Part shown: positions 23,719 to 31,465 of the stretch, piece by piece
How the letters are laid out: each line of letters opens with the position of its first letter
Numbering within the stretch: the stretch's first letter is position 1
Virus record (IMG/VR): IMGVR_UViG_3300034198_008039
Location: 1 to 43,990 of that record
DNA length: 43,990 nucleotides
Reading direction: 5' to 3' (one strand)
Origin: a virus
Program-made: the position numbers and the translations under genes
The notes under the pieces: generated by a model
The model's input: only the letters and a program-made list of their open reading frames with translations
Databases searched by the model: none
Told to the model about the DNA's origin: nothing

Positions 23719-24356
23719 ATCCAGTGAGCCTGGACCAATGAATGATAGCCCATGGTGCTGGGCTTTTGTGATACTTTTCTAAACAGCAACATTTTTATCT
23801 GACTGAGATCTCTGCGTACATCTTTGTGGCTTGCTATGTGAAACCACTCCGCAGGGCAATGATCAGTGAGTACAGTGTGTGGAGTGTACTCACTGATGAT
23901 AGCTTGATCACCATACAAAGGCGGAACGCTATACAATGACTCCCAATGGCTCAGTGGCTTGTTGACGAATGTATTCCAGAGATTGCTGTGATCTCCGTGC
24001 CAATACATAAATGCACTGGAGTGTATGTTTTTATCTGCTTCAATCCACATCACAAATTGTTTGTGTTGAATACGATCAATTATGTCATCAAGGTTGCCAC
24101 AAATCACAGTGTCTAAATCTAAATACAAGGATGGACCTGTGAGTGCGCCAGGTTTGAACAGTTGCATTTTTGACCAAAATCCATAATCACCCGATTCAAG
24201 TTCAATTCTTTCACAGTTGACCGCACAGTCACTGAAACAAACAAATCGATGTGGTTGGGTTAAATTGCGTTGAACACCACGTTGTAATTTGTCAACCCAT
24301 TCAGCTGTGTAACCTACTTTGCCGCCTTGGCGCAACACACATACAACGTTAAGCAT
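23715..24356 (-). CDS. Glycosyltransferase, GT-A fold with DxD motif
   Basis: A 213-residue protein with GPSLYLDLDTVICGNLDDII (DxD) preceded by FWSKMQLFKPG and followed by PPLYGDQAIIS. This shares its layout with the protein at 21424-22260, so the two are probably paralogues with different acceptors. The start MLNVVCVLRQGGKVGYTAEW is as expected for this group. It is the last gene of a minus-strand set with two methyltransferases. Confidence 0.78.
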   Translation of the reverse strand: MLNVVCVLRQGGKVGYTAEWVDKLQRGVQRNLTQPHRFVCFSDCAVNCERIELESGDYGFWSKMQLFKPGALTGPSLYLDLDTVICGNLDDIIDRIQHKQFVMWIEADKNIHSSAFMYWHGDHSNLWNTFVNKPLSHWESLYSVPPLYGDQAIISEYTPHTVLTDHCPAEWFHIASHKDVRRDLSQIKMLLFRKVSQKPSTMGYHSLVQAHWI

Positions 24357-24888
24357 AGCGTTCTAGTACCACTAGTCCAGAGCCCCGATTACAGTGTTCT
24401 ATGATATGCCATTCATGATTGTAATGCAAAAATGTAATCACGGCCTCAAACACTCCAGGCCACTCGGTGGGATCGTGAAGCACAATATACTTTTGAGCAC
24501 GACAAGCATGACGATCTAACTCTGCCAAACAATGTTTTTTGGTATGCACAGTATCAATAAAAAGTAAATCGCAAGGCTCAATTTCTATTTCCAGACTGTT
24601 GGCTATGGCAAATTCAAAGTCAACACCACTGGTATTGGCACAATGTTTTAGTTCATCCAATATAGACAAGTAGGTGTCTGTGATATCATAACTGCGTAAT
24701 TTTTTTGGACTGCCAGATAACCAGGCACAGGTACTGAGTCCGGTGTAAACACCAAACTCAACTATGCTGTCAACTTGGCTGGCATATCGTTGATAGGTAT
24801 CAAACCGATCTGGACTATCGCCTAGCCAAGCAATGGGTTGAATTTTTAGTTCAATGAAATCTTTTCGAAGTTCTTGTAAGTTTCTCAT
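24349..24888 (-). CDS. Class I SAM methyltransferase
   Basis: A 179-residue protein. Motif I is VEFGVYTGLST, followed by LRSYDIT and DLLFIDTVHTKKHCLAELDR, with a C-terminal YIVLHDPTEWPGVFEAV. This pattern fits the Methyltransf_24 group often found in surface glycan loci, which methylate sugars. I chose the ATG at 24888, four bases past the previous stop; ATGs at 24903 or 24945 are possible. It overlaps the glycosyltransferase at 24356 by eight bases. Confidence 0.78.
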   Translation of the reverse strand: MRNLQELRKDFIELKIQPIAWLGDSPDRFDTYQRYASQVDSIVEFGVYTGLSTCAWLSGSPKKLRSYDITDTYLSILDELKHCANTSGVDFEFAIANSLEIEIEPCDLLFIDTVHTKKHCLAELDRHACRAQKYIVLHDPTEWPGVFEAVITFLHYNHEWHIIEHCNRGSGLVVLERYA

Positions 24889-24892
24889 AATT

Positions 24893-25576
24893 TTAACCAG
24901 CATATTTGTAAACAGTGTCGTGAACCCACGCAACGTGAATTTCATAATTCCACGATTTTAACAGATTGTTAATTTTTTCTTGTGACCAGCCATATTCATC
25001 ACCGCTGCCATTTGTTTCCAACACAATCAATGGCCGTGATTTGGCAATGGTTTCTTTGGCTCCTAGCAACGCAAATGCTTCAAATCCTTCTATGTCTAAA
25101 TGTATTAAATCTGGATCTAGATTCAATGAATCAATTGTGATTTGTTTTATATTGCCGTGCCCTTTTATTTTTAATGCACCAGTGTTGGTTTCATTCCATC
25201 TTGGGTTGGTTTCTAGTTCAATCATTGATTCTATATCACCTAAGGCTGCTTGATACTTTACAACATTTTCTTCTGGAACATTGCGACACAAACAAGTAAA
25301 GTTTCTATGGTCTGGTTCTAGTGTTACAACTGATCGAAACAGTCGACTATACTGTTTGGGATAAAGTCCAGCATTGCCGCCGGCCTGAACAACTAAGTTT
25401 TTACGTTCACACAAGCAGGCAATTTGAACAGGCAAATCCCAATGCCCTATTTTGTTTAACCATTTCCATGCCCAGATATCTTCGCTAGGCCACAACCATG
25501 CTCCAGAATGCCTACGGCTTTCTCTATATTCTAAACCCAGCAATTCATCGGTATCTTGCACCCTGTGTTCCTTCAC
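24893..25576 (-). CDS. FkbM-type methyltransferase
   Basis: A 227-residue protein of the FkbM group: NLVVQAGGNAGLYPKQYSRL (SAM motif I), VVTLEPDHRNFTCL, ITIDSLNLDPDLIHLDIEGF and RPLIVLETNG. FkbM-type enzymes O-methylate sugars or polyketides. The frame opens with GTG at 25576; a second GTG at 25561 has a better AAGGA ribosome site and is an alternative start. An AATAAATA late-type element lies upstream, back to back with a plus-strand TATAAATA. Confidence 0.85.
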   Translation of the reverse strand: MKEHRVQDTDELLGLEYRESRRHSGAWLWPSEDIWAWKWLNKIGHWDLPVQIACLCERKNLVVQAGGNAGLYPKQYSRLFRSVVTLEPDHRNFTCLCRNVPEENVVKYQAALGDIESMIELETNPRWNETNTGALKIKGHGNIKQITIDSLNLDPDLIHLDIEGFEAFALLGAKETIAKSRPLIVLETNGSGDEYGWSQEKINNLLKSWNYEIHVAWVHDTVYKYAG

Positions 25577-25584
25577 TATAAATA
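25577..25584 (+). promoter_or_regulatory. T4 late promoter, perfect TATAAATA (plus strand)
   Basis: Exact TATAAATA in the 32-base gap between divergent genes, 25 bases before the ATG at 25609. It should start the plus-strand glycan genes. Confidence 0.82.
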
Positions 25585-25596
25585 AACGACTACTAT

Positions 25597-25604
25597 TATT
25601 TATT
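25597..25604 (-). promoter_or_regulatory. T4-type late promoter element (AATAAATA)
   Basis: AATAAATA on the minus strand, 21 bases before the GTG at 25576, in the same gap as the plus-strand TATAAATA. Confidence 0.55.
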
Positions 25605-25608
25605 CACC

Positions 25609-26451
25609 ATGAAAGCCTACATAATTTACCTTCCAGACCGTGAACACAGCGTAACGCACAGTGCGTACATGTTGGAGACACTAAAGTCATATGGACTAGA
25701 CGCTTACTTGCACAAAGGTGTACCCGGTGATCATGCGGTAAAACTTGCTGCCAGATCCAAAAAAACTCTGTATCCTTACAGCATTAAAAATCGCACCATC
25801 AACGACGCAGATCTTAAAAGACTAATTCGTCCTGAATTATACGAAGAATTCAAAAAAAGATATCACTACACAATCATTGAACGTCAACTGATTGGCGAAA
25901 ATCACATAGGCAAACTAAGTCGTCCTGGGGTAGTCGGATGTTTTTACAGTCATTATTCATTGTGGGAAAAATGTGTTCAACTCGGCGAACCTATAATGAT
26001 CTTTGAAGACGATGTTAAGTTTTATCGAGGTTGGAATCCTATATCGTTCACCGGTGTTTTAATATTGAGTCTTGGAAAATCAAGTTTTTTAACTGAGCCC
26101 AACAAAACTTATTTGGAAAATCCCACTGGTGTGCCACGTGCAGTACCATGGAGAAATTTCAGCATGCCCGGTGCCAGTGGATACGCTCTTACCCCAGACG
26201 CAGCTCTGGGCTTGATCAAGTTTTATAGACCTTATTGGTATCCTGCAGACAATGCTATCAATCAGTACATTACACCCATGTACATACACAACTATATCAT
26301 GGGCCGAAACACATTGCCCGAAGAAGGCAATATATCCATGACCAAGTCAAAGGATTGGAATCAAGCAATGGGGACTGAAATAGTCGACAATGACTACAAA
26401 GAACTGGTTATTACTGCATCAACCGATCCCGGCACCGAGATTGATCAATGA
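25609..26451 (+). CDS. Glycosyltransferase family 25-like
   Basis: A 280-residue protein starting AYIIYLPDREHSVTHSAYML, with RPGVVGCFYSHYSLWEKCVQ and MIFEDDVKF. This is the layout of GT25 LPS-type transferases (GxxGCxxSH then EDD). MPGASGYALTPDAAL matches the later GT25 Y-x-I/L-S/T motif. It should transfer galactose or a related sugar onto LPS-like or protein acceptors. It is the first gene after the perfect late promoter and overlaps the next gene by four bases. Confidence 0.85.
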   Translation: MKAYIIYLPDREHSVTHSAYMLETLKSYGLDAYLHKGVPGDHAVKLAARSKKTLYPYSIKNRTINDADLKRLIRPELYEEFKKRYHYTIIERQLIGENHIGKLSRPGVVGCFYSHYSLWEKCVQLGEPIMIFEDDVKFYRGWNPISFTGVLILSLGKSSFLTEPNKTYLENPTGVPRAVPWRNFSMPGASGYALTPDAALGLIKFYRPYWYPADNAINQYITPMYIHNYIMGRNTLPEEGNISMTKSKDWNQAMGTEIVDNDYKELVITASTDPGTEIDQ

Positions 26452-27368
26452 AAGTAGGAATATTTTATAACTCTATTAGCAATCCGGCTAAGTTTTCAAA
26501 CAAAGTGATGTTAATGGACAACTTTCAAGCTGGAGTCATAAGTCAAGGCGATGAAGTAGTTGAATATAGAGAAAATACATTACCAGATCAGCCTCTGGAT
26601 GCTGGCTTTGTATTGGGCTATACACTTGAAGATAACTTTAGAAAAAAAATTATCAACAGTTTAAAAGCTCAAAAAACTCCACAGGTGTTTGTGGACAGCA
26701 ACATTTTACACTATGCAAGAAAAGAACACGAGTGGCATCGTTATAGTTTGAACAGTGTGTATCCCAACGATGGTGCATATTTCTTTCAGGCATTAGATCG
26801 TTCTAAATGGACAACATACAGCCAATGGCATGGTGTTGAACTGCAACCTTGGAGAACTGGAGCCAACGGACAACACATATTGATCCTGTGTCAGCGTCCC
26901 AAAGGTTGGAATATGTTTGGCAATGATCAGGATGCCTGGTTGGACAAGATGATAGACAAGATTCGCAAGATTGAGCGTAAACGTCCAATTGTGGTTCGCA
27001 TGCATCCGGGTGATGGTTCAAGATTTAAACAGATTGAAAAATTACAAAAAAGGTATGGTGCCAGTATCAAAATCTCCAACCAAGATAACATTAGAGAAGA
27101 TTTGGTCAACTGTTGGTGCACTGTGGGCTACAACTCTACTCCCAATGTGATTGCTGCTATTGAAGGCGTGCCTGGATATATAGAGGATCCGCAACATAGT
27201 TGGGTTGCTGACGTGGCATTCACTGACCTTGCTCACTTACTACAGCCACCCTTGCCTGGGCGCAATGAGTGGATTCACAAAATTGCCAACATACACTGGA
27301 GCAATGAAGAAGTACGCACTGGTCAACTATGGTCGGCTATTAAGACGTATATTTCTGCTTCTCGTTGA
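26448..27368 (+). CDS. Putative GT-B-like transferase, copy 1
   Basis: A 306-residue protein, probably a capsule/KDO-transferase-like or GT-B-type protein. The key segments are ILILCQRPKGWNMFG, RPIVVRMHPGDGSRF (HP motif), CTVGYNSTPNVIAAIEGVPG and NEWIHKIANIHWSNEEVRTG. The same segments recur in the gene at 28160-28993, so the two are paralogues. It is translationally coupled to the GT25-like gene. Function in glycan assembly is inferred from motifs and neighbours. It ends in a 29-base convergent overlap with the next gene. Confidence 0.7.
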   Translation: MKVGIFYNSISNPAKFSNKVMLMDNFQAGVISQGDEVVEYRENTLPDQPLDAGFVLGYTLEDNFRKKIINSLKAQKTPQVFVDSNILHYARKEHEWHRYSLNSVYPNDGAYFFQALDRSKWTTYSQWHGVELQPWRTGANGQHILILCQRPKGWNMFGNDQDAWLDKMIDKIRKIERKRPIVVRMHPGDGSRFKQIEKLQKRYGASIKISNQDNIREDLVNCWCTVGYNSTPNVIAAIEGVPGYIEDPQHSWVADVAFTDLAHLLQPPLPGRNEWIHKIANIHWSNEEVRTGQLWSAIKTYISASR

Positions 27369-28137
27369 CAAAAACTTCTAGATCTTTTCTAGTACCTTTG
27401 GCAGTCCAGATATAACTGCTGGGTTGCATGTTCCAGTCAATGTATTCTGTTGGTAAATTTTCCCAACGATATTGCGGTACCAAGTCTGTCAACACGTCTT
27501 GATCAATTCCCCAATGTAAATTATCCAGTTCAATGTTGTTTTTTAATACAGCAACATACTGTTTTAAAAATGCATAACCTTGGGTGTTGCCGGTTAGATA
27601 CAAACCCCCGGCCAAAAATCTAGCCTTGCGTCCAGAGATATAGTGTATGTAAAAATCTTTGCTGTTGTCGAATTCTGGAAAACTTCTGCGCACAACAGCA
27701 TCAATGTCTATGGCCAGCAATCGAGTGGTGGGTTGAATCAACTGTTGCAATCGAATAAATCTTGCAGAAGCAAAGTAGGTTCGTTGTATTCGCTGTTGTA
27801 TGCTGGTATCACGGCCTTTGGTCATTGCAGTCAAAATTCTTTTGCGGCGATCTGCCATCTCTGGATCTGTAGGTACTGTTGCCCATTTCTCAGACGCTGT
27901 TTTAAACAACTCCAAAGGAACCTGCTCGTATGTGATACTGACACGTTGGATTGATCTACAATATGAAATTTGCTCTGGAGTAGGATTGTACAAGTGTAGA
28001 TGTACACCAAACTGAGTATTTTTAAGCGCACTGCGGATCAATGCTGGACCGAATTCAGTGAAATAGTCGCAATCGCAGGCAACATAGATAAAGAATGATG
28101 GCTGGTCAAGGTTTCCGAGCAGTGGTGGAATAATCAT
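27340..28137 (-). CDS. Glycosyltransferase, GT-A fold (GT8-like)
   Basis: A 265-residue protein with PSFFIYVACDCDYFTEFGPA at the start and RLLAIDIDAVVRRSF (DxD) in the middle, then KARFLAGGLYLTGNTQGYAF and DNLHWGIDQDVLTDL (D near the end of the active site). It fits the nucleotide-diphospho-sugar transferase fold. It sits singly between two convergent/divergent plus-strand genes, with only a 22-base gap to its divergent neighbour. Acceptor unknown. Confidence 0.75.
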   Translation of the reverse strand: MIIPPLLGNLDQPSFFIYVACDCDYFTEFGPALIRSALKNTQFGVHLHLYNPTPEQISYCRSIQRVSITYEQVPLELFKTASEKWATVPTDPEMADRRKRILTAMTKGRDTSIQQRIQRTYFASARFIRLQQLIQPTTRLLAIDIDAVVRRSFPEFDNSKDFYIHYISGRKARFLAGGLYLTGNTQGYAFLKQYVAVLKNNIELDNLHWGIDQDVLTDLVPQYRWENLPTEYIDWNMQPSSYIWTAKGTRKDLEVFVNEKQKYTS

Positions 28138-28138
28138 A

Positions 28139-28150
28139 TTAAATATTTAA
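28139..28150. promoter_or_regulatory. Palindromic TTAAATATTTAA between divergent genes
   Basis: A perfect 12-base palindrome that carries a TAAATA on both strands, in the 22-base gap between genes starting at 28137 (minus) and 28160 (plus). It could be a bidirectional late-type element, but leaders would be very short. Confidence 0.35.
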
Positions 28151-28159
28151 CTATAAATT

Positions 28160-28993
28160 ATGCGTGTAAGTATTTTTGATCAGTATGGAGCTTTGAACAG
28201 TGCGCCAATCTTTGCCGCTATTCGTGCTGGTCTTGATCACATAGGTATTGAACATACCAGCATGGATAGCTCAGCCGATGTGGCTGTGATCTGGAGTCTG
28301 CTGTGGGCCGGACGAATGAAGCCCAATCAACAGATATGGGAACTGTACCGATCTACTGGGCGTCCTGTGATTGTGGCAGAAGTAGGAATGTTGCGACGTG
28401 GCTTTACCTGGAAACTGGGCATCAACGGTACAGGGTTGACTGCTGACTATGGTCAAGAATTAATAGCCAATCGTGCCAGTGCATTGGGACTCAGTACAAA
28501 ACCTTGGAGCAACGCAGGATACAACATTGTGATTGCGTGTCAACGCAGTGACAGTGAGCAGTGGGTCGGACAACCACCTACGGTTGCATGGTTGACAGAA
28601 ACTGCACGCAAGATCAGACAATACAGTGACAAGCCCATGGTAATACGTCCGCATCCAAGACAGCGCATTGCCGACATTCCAGGTTGTGTTATTGAAAGCC
28701 CTCAACCTATTCCAGGCACCTACGACAGTTTTAATTATGATCAGTGTCTTAAAACAACATGGGCCGTGATCAATCACAACTCAGGGCCTGGAGCTCAGGC
28801 CATTTTAAATGGTGTGCCGGCATTTGTTGGAGCCACAAGTTTGGCAGCGCCAGTGGGTAATGCAGACATTGCTGATATAGAAAATCCACTGCGTCCTGAT
28901 AGAACACAATGGATTGAACAACTAGCGCACACTGAATGGACTATGCCAGAAATTGAATCTGGTATTCCATTGTTGCGTTTATTGAAGCCCTAG
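28160..28993 (+). CDS. Putative GT-B-like transferase, copy 2
   Basis: A 277-residue paralogue of the gene at 26448. Matching segments are IVIACQRSDSEQWVG, KPMVIRPHPRQRI (HP motif), WAVINHNSGPGAQAILNGVP and TQWIEQLAHTEWTMPEIESG. The N-terminal 100 residues differ more, as expected if the two accept different substrates. It is likely a glycan-related transferase, inferred. The gene is a single plus-strand unit ending in a 15-base convergent overlap with the methyltransferase at 28979. Confidence 0.7.
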   Translation: MRVSIFDQYGALNSAPIFAAIRAGLDHIGIEHTSMDSSADVAVIWSLLWAGRMKPNQQIWELYRSTGRPVIVAEVGMLRRGFTWKLGINGTGLTADYGQELIANRASALGLSTKPWSNAGYNIVIACQRSDSEQWVGQPPTVAWLTETARKIRQYSDKPMVIRPHPRQRIADIPGCVIESPQPIPGTYDSFNYDQCLKTTWAVINHNSGPGAQAILNGVPAFVGATSLAAPVGNADIADIENPLRPDRTQWIEQLAHTEWTMPEIESGIPLLRLLKP

Positions 28994-29737
28994 GTGAGAC
29001 AAGCTCTTGTCGAGCCAAGACACAATCAATTCGTGTTGGCGTAGTTCCCCGTGACGCTGAACACATTCATCCGCGGATTCGGGCAACAGTTTTCGATCAG
29101 CTAACTCATACCACGTGGTTGTTTTTGGATTCATCGGCATGTGAGAACTTTTGTACACCACTGCACTTAACCATGGATTGTTTGACTCTTTTTTAAAAAA
29201 TCCTGATCTACAATCCCACCCGGCAACCGCCAGCATATGAATCAAACTGACCATGGTGTGATGGTAATACACACCGTTGGGCTGATTGAACACTTGTTGT
29301 CTGGCTTGATAATTTGTTGTTTGTGGAACAACAATTGCCAACATGGCGCCATCACTGGCAATATTCCACCATTTGCTTAGAGTTCCTATTGGATCTAGAG
29401 CATACTGGAAAGAATCATGACACCATAGCACATCAAACAATGTTTTCTGTTTGGGTATGATTGTGGTTTCAAAGTCCACGGATTGATATGTAATGTTTGA
29501 ATATTTTTTTGCTATTGTCAACTGAGGGGCTAAATCGACTCCAATACAATCAATATTCAGCGGCTGAGGAGTGTCTTCTCTTGTGGTGCGAGTAGCCCAC
29601 CATTCTAAATCTAAGCCAGAGCCACAACCTAGATCTACCAAGGTTCCGATACTGGCCATGAAATCGTCGTATTCGTACAACATGTTCAACGTGTTTAAAC
29701 TATGTGCGTGACTTTCTTCTGCGTTTCGAAATGTCAT
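28979..29737 (-). CDS. Class I SAM methyltransferase
   Basis: A 252-residue protein with a clear SAM-binding motif TLVDLGCGSGLDLEWW, then IDCIGVDLAP and LFDVLWCHDSFQYALDP. This is the UbiE/Methyltransf_11-type layout, acting on small molecules or sugars. I chose the ATG at 29737, which overlaps the preceding stop (ATGA); an upstream start would add an unrelated 31-residue extension. The C-terminal half has no familiar motif and may define the substrate. Confidence 0.82.
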   Translation of the reverse strand: MTFRNAEESHAHSLNTLNMLYEYDDFMASIGTLVDLGCGSGLDLEWWATRTTREDTPQPLNIDCIGVDLAPQLTIAKKYSNITYQSVDFETTIIPKQKTLFDVLWCHDSFQYALDPIGTLSKWWNIASDGAMLAIVVPQTTNYQARQQVFNQPNGVYYHHTMVSLIHMLAVAGWDCRSGFFKKESNNPWLSAVVYKSSHMPMNPKTTTWYELADRKLLPESADECVQRHGELRQHELIVSWLDKSLSHLGLQ

Positions 29738-30186
29738 ATTGTGATATCCTCCATTCCTGCTGTGCGTAATCTCACAATGTGCCCCATTTGCCATTGTTTG
29801 GCATCTAACCCTTTGAGTATGCCCAGCCACTTGTTGCGTAACAGTGCTACTTCGTTGATAATGGTTTCAAAGTCAATGACTTCGTCTTCGCCGTCTACGT
29901 ACTTTTCAGCATCGCGACTGGTCAGTGCTCTAGCATATGCTTCCAAATATTTTTGAAAGTGTCGACGACGAATTTTACGTAATTGTATATTGAGAAAGTT
30001 AAGCACCGCTTCAATTTCTTGTAACTGATTGAAACGATGCTCAGTGATACCCGGCAACGCAGAGATGTTTTTCTCTACCAAGCCACCTATTCTACAATCA
30101 CGCTTGGCATCTCCTAACTCTCGTTCGTAGTGTTGAATAAAATCAGGAATGTTGCCCAACGATGCTACAACTTTGCTATACCACAT
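29734..30186 (-). CDS. Conserved phage protein of unknown function
   Basis: A 150-residue helical protein: MWYSKVVASLGNIPDFIQHY, GITEHRFNQLQEIEAVLNFL, RRRHFQKYLEAYARALTSRD and KYVDGEDEVIDFE. From memory it is highly conserved in marine T4-like phages, which would make it a core gene rather than part of the surrounding accessory genes. Size and helical, basic/acidic character could suit a recombination or replication accessory protein such as a UvsY-like mediator, but I see no specific motif. The ATG at 30186 overlaps the previous stop. Confidence 0.75.
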   Translation of the reverse strand: MWYSKVVASLGNIPDFIQHYERELGDAKRDCRIGGLVEKNISALPGITEHRFNQLQEIEAVLNFLNIQLRKIRRRHFQKYLEAYARALTSRDAEKYVDGEDEVIDFETIINEVALLRNKWLGILKGLDAKQWQMGHIVRLRTAGMEDITI

Positions 30187-31465
30187 AATTATCCATATAT
30201 TGTTTTTCAATCTCTATAAGCCAAGGAAACAACTCTCGCCAGTTTGTGCCACGGCGTTGATCTTTTTCATTTATGTATATTAACATTTTTTTGATTTCTT
30301 GCCAATCTCTTTGGTGATTAGCAATGCCCTTTCCTATACCTTCGATGTAGTTACAAATCACCTGATCCTCGTCAGTATCAATTGGCATGGCAGACACTAT
30401 CTTTTGAAAATCTTCCTCAAACACACCAGGTCCAAAATGTTTGGGTATAAAATAAGATGGGTCTGGGGATATAGTTCCGCTATATAGACTTACATGACGA
30501 ACCTGTCTCCACTCTTTTAATTTATGCATAAGTTCGGGCGCAGTTTTAATAGTCAGAGGACTAAAGACTTGATTCAATGCCAGTTTGATCCATTTTTGAT
30601 CCAATAGATATCGAAAATTTTTCTCCCAGTGTACCAGGTCCAGTCCATATCTTACATATTCTTGTTGGGGGCCCCAACAATCAATACTGGCAAGAATTTG
30701 TAAACTTTTGAGTTTACGATTGATCAACAATTTCCTAATTTTAACAATGTACTTTTCTAACAATGCCGGCGGGATCATCAAATTAGAAACTATATTTAAT
30801 TCACAATCTGCATTAGGAAACTGATCTACATAGTCTAAAATTTTGTCAAATTCTTTTTGAAAAAAAGGTTCTCCGCCTAGTATGTTCAGGCGGCGCAGAT
30901 ATTTAAACTCTTTTTCAAACCATTGTTGAAATGCAGGTAACAAATCTGTATAGCGAGGCTCCTCGACAACCTCAAGAGCTGCGAATTCAATTTCCTGAAT
31001 TTTAGATTGCCCAAAGCGACGATTTTCGTTGTTGATTGTACTACTCAGATCTGGAGAACAATACAAACAACTTAGTTGACAGGTATTGTTTAAAAAAACT
31101 TCAACTACCACTGGTTTTATTTCTACAGCAGTAGAATTTTGATCTAATTCCCGAGGATACATATTTGGTATGCTTAGATGCCACAATCGATCACTTACGC
31201 CACCAGCTGCCTCAATTTCTTTACAGTAATGGCATGTTGCTCCTTGTTTACCGCCGGGCCATTCGCCGGCTAACATTTTTTTTCTGTCTGCTATTTTTTC
31301 TGGAGTATTGTGGAAGTTATGAAAGTTTTCAGGAGTTAATTTACTTTCACTAGAGCGATAACACGACCTAGTGATACCAGAATTGAGTAGCAAGGTGCTC
31401 CAACTCCATTTGAGTTGGCAAGCGGTTTCAGTGTTAATAGGAAAGAATTTTTTTTCAGATGTCAT
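30176..31465 (-). CDS. Radical SAM enzyme with N-terminal SPASM/twitch-like domain
   Basis: A 429-residue protein. The radical SAM triad is C129-x3-C133-x2-C136 (CQLSCLYC), with RRLNILGGEPFF as the SAM-contacting GGEP motif. Before the barrel there are C16, C35 and C78-x2-C81 (CHYC), with spacing like a SPASM/twitch auxiliary cluster but at the N-terminus. It shares this layout with the genes at 31462, 34839 and 36523. Such enzymes modify peptides or small molecules through a radical; the substrate is unknown. It starts with an ATGA overlap with the radical SAM gene upstream. Confidence 0.85.
   Translation of the reverse strand: MTSEKKFFPINTETACQLKWSWSTLLLNSGITRSCYRSSESKLTPENFHNFHNTPEKIADRKKMLAGEWPGGKQGATCHYCKEIEAAGGVSDRLWHLSIPNMYPRELDQNSTAVEIKPVVVEVFLNNTCQLSCLYCSPDLSSTINNENRRFGQSKIQEIEFAALEVVEEPRYTDLLPAFQQWFEKEFKYLRRLNILGGEPFFQKEFDKILDYVDQFPNADCELNIVSNLMIPPALLEKYIVKIRKLLINRKLKSLQILASIDCWGPQQEYVRYGLDLVHWEKNFRYLLDQKWIKLALNQVFSPLTIKTAPELMHKLKEWRQVRHVSLYSGTISPDPSYFIPKHFGPGVFEEDFQKIVSAMPIDTDEDQVICNYIEGIGKGIANHQRDWQEIKKMLIYINEKDQRRGTNWRELFPWLIEIEKQYMDNYVV

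Noticed and set aside
29734-30186. Calling this gene UvsY
   Set aside because: Size and charge fit, but I could not match it to any UvsY sequence feature, so it stays unknown.
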